45,723 nt of DNA from contig JANQMT010000172.1 of assembly GCA_028279945.1 (NCBI GenBank), positions 1 through 45,723 of the forward strand. The letters run 5' to 3'. Shown one piece after another: positions 22,851 through 30,248 of this stretch (positions within the stretch are counted from its first letter, which is position 1; every line of letters starts with the position of its first letter). This DNA is from JAKSCF01 sp028279945 (lineage in GTDB: Bacteria > Bacillota > Clostridia > Peptostreptococcales > JAAYPU01). The notes below the pieces were generated by a model. The model saw only the letters and a list, made by a program, of their open reading frames with translations. It searched no databases and had not been told where the DNA came from. The position numbers were made by a program, and so were the translations under genes.

Positions 22851-23744
22851 ATGAGAAAAAAACAAATAATACTTTATTTAATAATGATCTGTTTGATATT
22901 ATTTATGATCAGTTGTACGACTAAAACAACAGATTTAACAATCGGACTTATTCCTTCAAATGACCCGGCAAAATTATTAGAAAAGTTTAAACCTATTGAA
23001 GCATATTTGGAAAAGGAAATTAATATAGAGGTTAACGTCGTTGTACCCACTGATTACCTTGGGCTCATCAATAATATGAAGAAGAAAACCGTTGATATCG
23101 GATGGTATGGTCCATTTTCGTATGTTATTGCTGAAAGGGAATTGGACTTGGAACCTATGGTTGTTGAATCTTATAAAGGTGTTGGTACAAGCTATTACTC
23201 TTTAATCATTGCGCGTAAAGATTCAAAAATTAGAACCATTGAAGACTTAAAAGGAAAAACATATGCATTTGTGGATCCGGGTTCAACATCAGGCTTTGTC
23301 ATTCCTTCTGCACTATTTATAAGTAGAAATATTGATACTGAAAAATACTTTAAAGAAACTATTTTCTCAGGCAACCACGATGCGGTTGTGATGGATGTAT
23401 TAAATGGAAAAGCAGATGCTGGTTCCATCTCAGATGTGACGTTTCAAAAATTAACAGATGAAGGGACAGTGCTTATTGATGATTTAATAATCATTTGGAA
23501 ATCAGATGAGATACCTAATTCACCTTTTATTGCAAGAGCAGATTTAGATAAAGATATAAAGGATAAATTTAAAACTGCTATGCTTTCGATTCACGAAAAT
23601 AATATGGTTGCCGTCAAGGTTTTTGATTTAGGAATAGATAAATATGTTGAATTCGAGTATAACGATTATAATAGTATAAGAAACATTGCTAAGATACTTG
23701 GTGATGATTTTGTTATGAAAAACTTTTTAAAAAAAGAGGAATGA
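22851..23744 (+). CDS. PhnD-like phosphate/phosphonate-type substrate-binding lipoprotein
   Basis: This 297-residue extracytoplasmic binding protein of the PhnD/PtxB (PBP type 2) family has a lipoprotein signal ending in MISC (cysteine at residue 22). Family motifs include LTIGLIPSNDPAKLLEKFKPIEAYLEKEI, VDIGWYGPFSYVIA, the IRTIEDLKGKTYAFVDPGSTSGFVIP region, and NGKADAGSISDVTFQKL. No ABC permease or ATPase gene is nearby. Instead, a Cache-GGDEF-EAL receptor gene follows after 33 bases, so it probably works as a ligand-presenting co-sensor rather than a transporter component. The ligand may be phosphate, phosphite, a phosphonate or another oxyanion. The ribosome site is weak (GAGTGAG), and a mini-frame ATGAAAGAATGA overlaps the start, possibly tuning translation. 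Confidence 0.85.
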   Translation: MRKKQIILYLIMICLILFMISCTTKTTDLTIGLIPSNDPAKLLEKFKPIEAYLEKEINIEVNVVVPTDYLGLINNMKKKTVDIGWYGPFSYVIAERELDLEPMVVESYKGVGTSYYSLIIARKDSKIRTIEDLKGKTYAFVDPGSTSGFVIPSALFISRNIDTEKYFKETIFSGNHDAVVMDVLNGKADAGSISDVTFQKLTDEGTVLIDDLIIIWKSDEIPNSPFIARADLDKDIKDKFKTAMLSIHENNMVAVKVFDLGIDKYVEFEYNDYNSIRNIAKILGDDFVMKNFLKKEE

Positions 23745-23777
23745 AATTAATATAAGGTGTTTTAAGGAGGAAAAAAA

Positions 23778-26252
23778 TTGGTAAAATTTCTTAACATCAA
23801 GTTAACTGTAACCATATTAATTTTAGCCCTTGGTATCGTTAGTATTTCAATATTTAGTTTCTTTTCTTATCAAAATACAAAGATCAGCCTGGAAAAAGAA
23901 TATTTTAAAGAAGCTGAACTGGTGCTTAAGCATACCATATTATATTTTGACAGATTATTTGACAGAACTGAAAATACAATTCAATTAATTTGTAAAAATG
24001 AAATGGTATTAAAATCTATCGCCAATAATGATTCTAACAACATTCTTTCTCTTGTGGGGATGATTGGTGAAATGCTGGATGATTACAAAAAACTCCAAAT
24101 TGGAATGGAGGATGAAAGTACATATATTATTCCCATAACCCACATACCGAAGAGTTATAATCCAAAACAGCAACATTGGTATATTCAAGCCAAAAGATTT
24201 TCAGATAAAATAATATGGACAGAACCTTATCTGGATTATATGACACAAGATATCATCATTACTGCAGCCAAAGCAATTAAAAACTCTAAAGGCGAAATTA
24301 TGGGAGTTGTAGCGGCTGATTTTAATGTTTCTGATATCAGCAATCTTATAAGTAAGTCCAAAATCGGAGAAATGGGATATGTTTTGTTACTGAGTAATGA
24401 TGGAACAATCGTTGCCAATAGAGACGATTACATGATTGGAGAAAAGGTTTTTGGAGAAGATTTTAAACATATCATAAAGAAACAAAACAATGAAAAAATA
24501 GAATACAGTATTAAGGGCAATAAGTACCATATTAATCATGACGTATTAGAGAGAAATGGTATGGTTGTCATTACAGCTATCAGTAGGAAAGAGATCAATA
24601 ATAATTTGAAACGAGCCAGCTTTCCGGGGCTGCTTATTGGAATTATTTCTTTAATGATATTTGGTGTTATTGCCTACTTTTTAGTTCTATTGGCAATTTC
24701 CCCCTTTGAAAAATTGATGAATTTAATGAGACAGGCCGAAGAAGGGAACTATAATATTAGAGCTGAAATTACAGGGTTTAGTGAAATAGATAGTGTTATA
24801 AAAAGTTTTAACAGAATGATTAACGGCATTAGAGAAAGAGATTTAAAATTAATTTCTTATAATGATGAATTAGCGTTTACTGAGGAGAAACTTAGAGAAA
24901 AGTATGAAGAAATAAAAAAGTCAAAAAAAATACTGGAATTAAGAGAGCAGAAAATAAAGCATTTGGCCTACTTTGACACGCTGACAAATCTTTCAAATAG
25001 AGAGAGAATCATAAGATGTTTAAAGGATGCTATCGAACAAAGCAAACGTCATAATCATTTAGGGTGCGTGGTATTTATTGATCTGGATAACTTTAAAAAG
25101 ATTAATGATACCATGGGACATTCAATTGGAGACAAGGTGCTTATTGAAATTGCTAAGAAGCTCAATGTTCAAGGAGAACATGAGAAAGTAGTGGCTCGTT
25201 TAGGGGGAGACGAATTTTTTATCACTTATAACAACATTAATTCCGTTAACACCATCCATGAGATCTGCAGTAATATAATCGATACCATTAATCAACCTTT
25301 AGTCATTGATTCAAAAACCTTTAATGTTTCGTCGAGTATAGGTGTAGCTGTTTTTCCTGACCATGGAATCTCAGTTGACGAACTGATGAAAAAGGCTGAT
25401 ATGGCTATGTACAAATCTAAGGAAAATGGGAAAAACGGTTATCGTATTTTTGATGAGAGCATAGAAGAAGCGTTAATGGCCAAGGTGAAAATAGAGAATG
25501 AAATCATCAAAGCATTAAAAGAAAACGAATTTTATTTATATTATCAGCCTCAATATAATCTTTTTAATGGTGAAATATATGGGATGGAAGCATTACTGAG
25601 ATGGAAATCTCCTGAATTAGGACAAGTTTCACCTTCAAAATTTATTAAGGTTGCAGAGGAAACAGGTTTAATTATACCTTTAGAACAATGGGTGATTAAG
25701 CAAGCCTGTTTATTTGCAAGGAAGATTAGCAATAAATATCATGAGACAATAAAAGTATCCATCAATATTTCAGCAGTTCAAATCATGCAAAATAACTTTG
25801 TCAACAATCTGATTAAAACCATTAAGGACAGTCATGTAAATCCAAGATGTATTGAGATTGAAGTGACTGAGACTGTTATGATAGATTTATTAAATTCCCA
25901 AAAACAAAAGCTGGAACAATTAAAAAACTTTGGAATAGGTATACATCTTGATGATTTTGGATCAGGGTATTCATCCCTTAGTTATCTCCAAAGCTTGCCT
26001 ATAGATTATGTAAAAGTCGATAAGAAATTTATTGATTCTATGCTAAACTCTGAAAAAGACAGCAAAATTACTGCTACTATCGTAGAATTAGTGCACAATA
26101 TTGGGCTGAAAGTTATCGCTGAAGGCGTTGAAACAAAAGAGCAATTTGATAAACTCAGTGACTTTAAATGCGATATCGTCCAAGGCTACTATATGAATAA
26201 GCCCATGTCTGAAGAGAAAGCTGCGGATCTGTTAAAATTAGATATATGCTGA
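23778..26252 (+). CDS. Membrane receptor with Cache, HAMP, GGDEF and EAL domains
   Basis: This 824-residue membrane enzyme controls cyclic di-GMP. It has one N-terminal membrane segment (about residues 5-29), a large extracellular double-Cache-like sensor (30-275) and a second membrane segment (about 280-305). HAMP (305-360) and a coiled-coil linker follow, then GGDEF (about 395-555; intact GGDEF at 476-480) and EAL (about 570-820; EALLRW at 604-609, DDFGSGYSSL and EGVETKEQ motifs present). Both output domains have canonical motifs, so it could be bifunctional. No RxxD inhibitory site is seen before GGDEF. The start is TTG 23778, 7 bases after AAGGAGG. It sits 33 bases after a PhnD-like lipoprotein gene, which suggests that the binding protein feeds ligand information to the Cache domain. 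Confidence 0.92.
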   Translation: MVKFLNIKLTVTILILALGIVSISIFSFFSYQNTKISLEKEYFKEAELVLKHTILYFDRLFDRTENTIQLICKNEMVLKSIANNDSNNILSLVGMIGEMLDDYKKLQIGMEDESTYIIPITHIPKSYNPKQQHWYIQAKRFSDKIIWTEPYLDYMTQDIIITAAKAIKNSKGEIMGVVAADFNVSDISNLISKSKIGEMGYVLLLSNDGTIVANRDDYMIGEKVFGEDFKHIIKKQNNEKIEYSIKGNKYHINHDVLERNGMVVITAISRKEINNNLKRASFPGLLIGIISLMIFGVIAYFLVLLAISPFEKLMNLMRQAEEGNYNIRAEITGFSEIDSVIKSFNRMINGIRERDLKLISYNDELAFTEEKLREKYEEIKKSKKILELREQKIKHLAYFDTLTNLSNRERIIRCLKDAIEQSKRHNHLGCVVFIDLDNFKKINDTMGHSIGDKVLIEIAKKLNVQGEHEKVVARLGGDEFFITYNNINSVNTIHEICSNIIDTINQPLVIDSKTFNVSSSIGVAVFPDHGISVDELMKKADMAMYKSKENGKNGYRIFDESIEEALMAKVKIENEIIKALKENEFYLYYQPQYNLFNGEIYGMEALLRWKSPELGQVSPSKFIKVAEETGLIIPLEQWVIKQACLFARKISNKYHETIKVSINISAVQIMQNNFVNNLIKTIKDSHVNPRCIEIEVTETVMIDLLNSQKQKLEQLKNFGIGIHLDDFGSGYSSLSYLQSLPIDYVKVDKKFIDSMLNSEKDSKITATIVELVHNIGLKVIAEGVETKEQFDKLSDFKCDIVQGYYMNKPMSEEKAADLLKLDIC

Positions 26253-26320
26253 AAAAACAAATAAAATTTTTTATCATATTTTACTGGGGTGGAGTAATAA
26301 AATAAAGTATTGGAGGTGAT

Positions 26321-27064
26321 ATGGTGTATAAACGACCTATGAGAAAAAATGAAACGATGAAACCTTTTTTTGTAGTTTTACTGGTTATTACTGTGGGTGC
26401 TGTCATAGTAGGGTATTTTGGGACAAGATATGTTATATATCCGCTTTTTATCAAGGATAACAACATGGTTGTAAGAAAGGTAGAAAGCAATACCATAAAA
26501 GATAACATTGTCAAAGACAATCGAAATACGAATACAACAAATGAGCAGGCAAATACTACTACTATTAACAGTAATTCCAATGAGTTTATAGTTTATAGTG
26601 TACAATTAGGTAATTTTGGGTCAAAAGAAAATGCTATAGCACTTATTGAAGATTTAAAGGAAGAGGGAATACATGCATATATTTTAAATGATAATGGATA
26701 TAAAGTCGTGACAAGCCCGGTAATTGATTATAATGATGCGGATATACAAAAAAATAATGTTAAAAGTTTTTCAGAGGATGCATTTATTTTAAAAAGAAAA
26801 TTCTTTGCCGAAAACGAAACCGTTGAGGCTGCGTTGAAAAACATATTAAATAATATCAGTCAAGCAAAAAAAGAAGAAAACGGTGAAAAATATTTGGAAG
26901 AATTAAGAACCGTTATTAAAAAATCAATAGATAGTCAATCCTTAGAACAAGAAACCGTCCAAGTTTTCCAAACCATGTATGAGGAAGTAAATAAAGATAA
27001 TTATAAAAAAGAATTGTTTGAATTAGAAAAAATGATTATAATGAAAATTGAAGAAATCATATAA
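26321..27064 (+). CDS. Membrane-anchored SPOR-domain protein
   Basis: This 247-residue protein has a single N-terminal membrane segment (about residues 15-40: FFVVLLVITVGAVIVGYFGTR). An Asn/Thr-rich linker (55-85) leads to an extracellular SPOR-like domain (about 88-140: FIVYSVQLGNFGSKENAIALIEDL ... YKVVTSPV). The C-terminal part (150-247) is predicted helical and charged. SPOR domains bind glycan strands denuded of stem peptides at division septa or spore membranes. It is the first gene of a tight six-gene unit that runs to 29478, though its link to the rest is unclear. The start is ATG 26321 or GTG 26324; GGAGGT at 26312-26317 slightly favours the GTG. Confidence 0.8.
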   Translation: MVYKRPMRKNETMKPFFVVLLVITVGAVIVGYFGTRYVIYPLFIKDNNMVVRKVESNTIKDNIVKDNRNTNTTNEQANTTTINSNSNEFIVYSVQLGNFGSKENAIALIEDLKEEGIHAYILNDNGYKVVTSPVIDYNDADIQKNNVKSFSEDAFILKRKFFAENETVEAALKNILNNISQAKKEENGEKYLEELRTVIKKSIDSQSLEQETVQVFQTMYEEVNKDNYKKELFELEKMIIMKIEEII

Positions 27065-27081
27065 TTATTTGGAGGCTGTTT

Positions 27082-27435
27082 ATGAAATTGTCAGAAATCA
27101 AGGAGGTTTTAAACTGTAAATGTATTACCGGACAAGATTTATTAGATGAATATGAGGTGGATCGAGCTTTTGGAAGCGACTTAATGAGTGATGTGCTGGC
27201 TTTTTCAGATTCTAATACGCTGCTTCTCACCGGATTAATTAATCCTCAGGTCATTCGAACAGCTGAGATGATGGATATTACAGCGATCGTTTTTGTTAGA
27301 GGGAAAAAGCCAAGTGAGGAAACGATTCAGTTAGCAAAGGAGACCAATAAGATTCTTCTTTGTACACCGCTTATTCTTTATACTTCTTGTGGCATACTAT
27401 ATGCAAACGGTTTGAAAGGAGTTTGCATTGAATGA
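27082..27435 (+). CDS. DRTGG-domain protein (first copy)
   Basis: This 117-residue single-domain DRTGG-type protein is small and soluble (MKLSEIKEVLNCKCITG ... VDRAFGSDLMSDVLAFSDSNTLLLTGLINPQVIRTAEMMDITAIVFVRGK). DRTGG domains occur next to CBS domains and in phosphotransacetylase; stand-alone copies are regular members of clostridial hydrogenase regulatory gene sets. The start codon follows TTTGGAGG. The stop TGA overlaps the ATG of the next gene, so the two are translationally coupled. A ligand-binding or partner-binding regulatory role is likely; no catalytic residues are evident. Confidence 0.8.
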   Translation: MKLSEIKEVLNCKCITGQDLLDEYEVDRAFGSDLMSDVLAFSDSNTLLLTGLINPQVIRTAEMMDITAIVFVRGKKPSEETIQLAKETNKILLCTPLILYTSCGILYANGLKGVCIE

Positions 27436-27887
27436 TGAATCAAGATTTTTTAAAATATGATTATGATGTGGAACAATATAATTTTACCAGAGCTGGTGAA
27501 GCATCCAGTGCCATTAAAACTAGGTTAAAAAAACTGGGGTTAGATCCTCAATTAATTAGAAAAATTGCCATAGCTTCATATGAAGCTGAAATTAATATCA
27601 TCATTCACTCAAATGGGGGGACACTTTCACTTTTAATTCATCCCAAAATGATTAAGATTATTGCCCACGATAGGGGACCGGGAATTGAAGACATTCCATT
27701 AGCTATGAAAGAAGGATACTCCACAGCGTCAGAAACTGCAAGAGAATATGGTTTTGGTGCAGGAATGGGATTATCCAATATCAATAGGTACTGTGATGAT
27801 TTAAAAATAGAATCTGCCAAAGGCAAGGATACCATAATAACAATGGATTTTAAATTGGATATGGATGGTGAAAAAAATGAAGATTAG
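27432..27887 (+). CDS. RsbT/RsbW-like ATP-binding anti-sigma or switch kinase
   Basis: This 151-residue GHKL-fold protein is close in architecture to RsbT/RsbW serine kinases. The N-box is in IASYEAEINIIIHSNGG, the G1 box is DRGPGI and the G2 box is GFGAGMGLSN. No histidine-phosphotransfer domain is present, so it acts on a protein partner: an anti-sigma factor or a switch kinase for an STAS or DRTGG-like protein. It overlaps the upstream DRTGG gene by 4 bases (ATGA) and the downstream one by 11, indicating fixed stoichiometry. The family is clear; the target is unknown. Two ATG codons in a row (27432, 27435) are both possible starts. Confidence 0.88.
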   Translation: MMNQDFLKYDYDVEQYNFTRAGEASSAIKTRLKKLGLDPQLIRKIAIASYEAEINIIIHSNGGTLSLLIHPKMIKIIAHDRGPGIEDIPLAMKEGYSTASETAREYGFGAGMGLSNINRYCDDLKIESAKGKDTIITMDFKLDMDGEKNED

Positions 27888-28206
27888 TGATTTGATTCAA
27901 ACAGGGGAGTTTAAACAAGTAACCGACTTAAATTTAGAAAAGACATTAGAAGGTATATATTGCGGTGATTTGCTTAGCTGGGTAATGTCTCATGCTAAAG
28001 AGGGTGAGGCATGGATAACCGTCCAAACGCATATTAATGTCATTGCAGTTGCATCACTTTTGAATTTGGCGTGTATTATTATACCGGAAAATATAGAAGT
28101 TGAAGCAGATACCATTGAAAAAGCGACATCTGAAGAAATTCCTATTTTAGCGACAAGCTTAAATGCTTATGGGATATTTAAAAAAGTATATGAATTAGGA
28201 ATGTGA
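27877..28206 (+). CDS. DRTGG-domain protein (second copy)
   Basis: This 109-residue DRTGG-type protein is related to the first copy at 27082 but clearly diverged (MKISDLIQTGEFKQVTDLNLEKTLEGIYCGDLLSWVMSHAKEG). I chose ATG 27877 because GGATGGTG lies about 6 bases upstream, and it reduces the overlap with the kinase gene to 11 bases; ATG 27865 is the alternative. The kinase gene lies between the two DRTGG genes, so a partner-switching arrangement with the RsbT-like protein is plausible. The PHP-domain gene follows after only 4 bases. Confidence 0.8.
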   Translation: MKISDLIQTGEFKQVTDLNLEKTLEGIYCGDLLSWVMSHAKEGEAWITVQTHINVIAVASLLNLACIIIPENIEVEADTIEKATSEEIPILATSLNAYGIFKKVYELGM

Positions 28207-28210
28207 TAAT

Positions 28211-28936
28211 ATGAAATTGTCATATGATTTGCATATACATACTGCTCTTTCACCGTGTGCATCAGACGATATGACACCAAATAATATTGTCAATATGTCG
28301 TTATTAAAAGGTTTGGATGTCATAGCAATAACCGACCATAATAGCGTAGAAAATTGTGCGGCAACTATCAAAGCTGCAGAAAATAAAGATATTATAGTAA
28401 TTCCGGGGATGGAGCTTCAAACCGCTGAAGATGTACATCTCCTATGTTTTTTTGAAAAAATTGAACAAGCTTTTGAATTGCAAGAAATGGTTAATGAGAA
28501 AATATTAAAAATGGATAATAACCCAAGTGTATTGGGCAACCAATATCTATTGAATCATGAGGATGAAATTATTGGTGAAAAAAAAGAAATGCTGTTAATT
28601 TCATCTGGCTTATCTCTCAATGATGCAATATCAAAAGTTAAAAGTTTGGATGGGGTTCCGGTACCGGCACATATCGATAGAGGCCATAATTCTTTAATCG
28701 TTAACTTAGGTTTTGTTCCGGAAAACCTGAATGTTAACTTATTAGAAATATCACAACAAGGAAATTTGGAACAATTGATGAAAGTGTATAAGAATTTGAG
28801 GCAGTATCATTATATAACGAATTCGGACGCCCACTATTTAGGAAATATATCAGAGCGTATTCGATTCATAGAGGCGGAGAATAAAACCGTTAAAGCTGTA
28901 ATCAAAGCATTAAAACAAGGAGGTGGACTCCATTGA
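28211..28936 (+). CDS. PHP-domain metal-dependent phosphoesterase
   Basis: This 241-residue PHP-fold protein has the metal-binding motifs of the family: DLHIHTALSPC at residues 6-16, ITDHNS near 40-45, the IPGMELQT stretch around 63-70, VPAHIDRGHNS in the middle and TNSDAHYLG near the end. PHP proteins are phosphoesterases or exonuclease-like hydrolases of small nucleotides and phosphates. The presence in this gene set recurs beside clostridial hydrogenases but the substrate is not known. The start ATG has a weak AGGA ribosome site and follows the previous stop by 4 bases, so coupling is likely; the next gene's TTG overlaps its stop codon. Confidence 0.88.
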   Translation: MKLSYDLHIHTALSPCASDDMTPNNIVNMSLLKGLDVIAITDHNSVENCAATIKAAENKDIIVIPGMELQTAEDVHLLCFFEKIEQAFELQEMVNEKILKMDNNPSVLGNQYLLNHEDEIIGEKKEMLLISSGLSLNDAISKVKSLDGVPVPAHIDRGHNSLIVNLGFVPENLNVNLLEISQQGNLEQLMKVYKNLRQYHYITNSDAHYLGNISERIRFIEAENKTVKAVIKALKQGGGLH

Positions 28937-29478
28937 AAGAGTTGTCGCTGCATATTTTAGATATTGTTCAAAATAGCATAAGGGCAGAAGCAACGGATAT
29001 TTGCGTTAAAATATGTGAAAACACACTCAAGAACTTGTTAGAGATTCAGATCATTGATAATGGAACAGGCATGGATCAAGAAACGTTGAATCGTGCGATA
29101 GATCCTTTCTGGACGTCCAGAACCACTAGAAAAGTAGGCTTAGGGATACCATTATTTAAAGCAGCCGCAGAAGCATGCGAAGGGTTTTTAGATATTAAAT
29201 CTAAATTAGGTGAAGGTACTGAGGTGACAGTTCAGTTTCAACGAGAACATATCGATCGAGCGCCTTTAGGCAATATGGCAGAAACCATGTCTCTGCTCAT
29301 TATGACCAATGAACACATCAATTTTTTATACAGCCATATTTTTGATGAAAAAGAGTATACATTAGATACTAAGGCGTTAAGAGAAATTCTGGGAGATGTG
29401 CCTTTAAGCAATCTGGATGTAGTTGAATGGATAAAGAGTAATATTAAAGAAGGGTTAACCGAAATAGGATGCAGTTGA
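28933..29478 (+). CDS. HATPase_c (histidine-kinase-like ATPase) protein without sensor or phosphoacceptor histidine
   Basis: This 181-residue protein carries a GHKL ATPase domain (about residues 1-105: ILDIVQNSIRAEATD N-box, IIDNGTGMD G1, PFWTSRTTRKVGLGIPLFK G2) and a C-terminal extension of about 75 residues that I do not recognise. It has no dimerisation/phosphoacceptor histidine and no membrane segment, so it is a stand-alone kinase-like module rather than a sensor kinase. The start is TTG 28933 with GGAGGTGG 7 bases upstream, overlapping the PHP stop by 4 bases. In many Clostridia the next genes are NuoE/NuoF-like and [FeFe] hydrogenase subunits. Here a terminator follows instead. Confidence 0.85.
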   Translation: MKELSLHILDIVQNSIRAEATDICVKICENTLKNLLEIQIIDNGTGMDQETLNRAIDPFWTSRTTRKVGLGIPLFKAAAEACEGFLDIKSKLGEGTEVTVQFQREHIDRAPLGNMAETMSLLIMTNEHINFLYSHIFDEKEYTLDTKALREILGDVPLSNLDVVEWIKSNIKEGLTEIGCS

Positions 29479-29517
29479 TAGGCTATTCAACATACCTCAT
29501 AAAGAATTGAGAAGAAT

Positions 29518-29542
29518 AAAAAGAGTCATATGACTCTTTTTT
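29518..29542 (+). terminator. Terminator 1 after the DRTGG/PHP/HATPase operon
   Basis: AAAAGAGTCAT and ATGACTCTTTTTT form a nearly perfect palindromic stem with almost no loop, 40 bases after the last stop codon. It is very similar in sequence to the terminator at 29635-29662. Confidence 0.75.
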
Positions 29543-29582
29543 CAGCTTATCGAAAAAGTACTAGAAAAATGAATGCAGGTGT

Positions 29583-29631
29583 ATGAATGCATTAACGAAT
29601 ATTTATACGCCTGTATTCATTTTTCGATAGC
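29583..29631 (+). repeat. Dispersed palindromic repeat, copy 1
   Basis: This 49-base element occurs again in inverted orientation at 45651-45699, with 47 of 49 positions identical. Its ends (ATGAATGCA and TGTATTCAT) are near inverted repeats. Together with flanking bases at 29563-29582, it also forms a longer stem: AAAAATGAATGCAGGTGTAT pairs with ATACGCCTGTATTCATTTTT with two G-U pairs. It lies between two near-identical terminators in a noncoding gap, which suggests a mobile repetitive extragenic element. Confidence 0.75.
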
Positions 29632-29634
29632 CTC

Positions 29635-29662
29635 AAAAGAGTCATCATAGACTCTTTTTTTT
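29635..29662 (+). terminator. Terminator 2 (twin of terminator 1)
   Basis: AAAAGAGTC (29635-29643) and GACTCTTTT (29650-29658) with loop ATCATA run into eight T residues. The stem sequence is the same as that of terminator 1 on the other side of the repeat element. Confidence 0.8.
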
Positions 29663-29682
29663 AATTTAAAGTTTAAATAAGC

Positions 29683-29710
29683 TTGACGAAACAAAATAGA
29701 AGTGTATAAT
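29683..29710 (+). promoter_or_regulatory. Promoter of the MarR/ABC-exporter operon
   Basis: TTGACG (29683-29688) and TATAAT (29705-29710) are separated by 16 bases. The predicted start near 29717 falls inside the palindromic operator that follows. Confidence 0.8.
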
Positions 29711-29727
29711 AGTTATATAATATAACT
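29711..29727 (+). promoter_or_regulatory. MarR-type palindromic operator
   Basis: AGTTATATAATATAACT is a perfect 17-base palindrome centred on one base, directly after the -10 box. Further imperfect palindromes follow (ATAACTGTTAT, TATACCGTATA). Size and position are as expected for an autoregulating MarR repressor, which is encoded 33 bases downstream. Confidence 0.75.
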
Positions 29728-29760
29728 GTTATACCGTATAATTGTTTGAAGGAGGAAAAA

Positions 29761-30189
29761 ATGAATATAAAAGAGAGAGAACGATTGATAGAATATATTT
29801 TTAACTTTATGCCTTTGTTGCATAAAAAGCTATTAATGGATGTGCATCATAAAAAAGATATGTATAAAATGAGGTTTTTAAGTATGATAAAGAATCATAA
29901 TGGAGAGCCAATGAAATTCTTTGGAGAAAGATTGCTGATTTCAAAACCTAACTTGACAAAGTTATGCAATAAGCTTATTCATGAGGGCTTTGTCGAAAGA
30001 AAAAACAGTGATGAAGATAGAAGAATTATTAATTTATATATCACAGACACAGGTGAGAAATTAGTAAATGCACATAAGCAGGAAATAAGAAAAGAAATGC
30101 TTAAAAAGTTAGAATCTTTAAGTGATGAAGATATTCAAAAGCTGAATGAGAATTTCAACGAAGTTGAGCGCATTATCAGTAAATTATAG
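29761..30189 (+). CDS. MarR-family transcriptional regulator
   Basis: This 142-residue winged-helix repressor has a recognition region in FFGERLLISKPNLTKLCNKLIHEGFVERKNSDEDRRIINLYITDTGEKL (about residues 58-108), including the conserved beta-wing DRR. N- and C-terminal helices form the dimer. The ATG follows AAGGAGG by 5 bases. A strong promoter and a perfect palindrome lie just upstream, and two ABC exporter genes follow after 59 bases. The likely role is a local repressor released by a toxic compound that the exporter removes. Confidence 0.92.
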   Translation: MNIKERERLIEYIFNFMPLLHKKLLMDVHHKKDMYKMRFLSMIKNHNGEPMKFFGERLLISKPNLTKLCNKLIHEGFVERKNSDEDRRIINLYITDTGEKLVNAHKQEIRKEMLKKLESLSDEDIQKLNENFNEVERIISKL

Positions 30190-30248
30190 CAGGTTGTATC
30201 TTGTATTTTATGCAAAGATCCAACCTAAAAATATAGAGGAGGAATTGA

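Noticed and set aside
28933..29478. Two-component sensor histidine kinase
   Set aside because: It has only the ATPase domain; there is no phosphoacceptor histidine region, sensor domain, membrane segment or adjacent response regulator.
29583..29631. CRISPR repeat or integron attC site
   Set aside because: Only one copy occurs here with no regular spacer array, and no R-box style ends or integrase are present; the second copy is 16 kb away and inverted.
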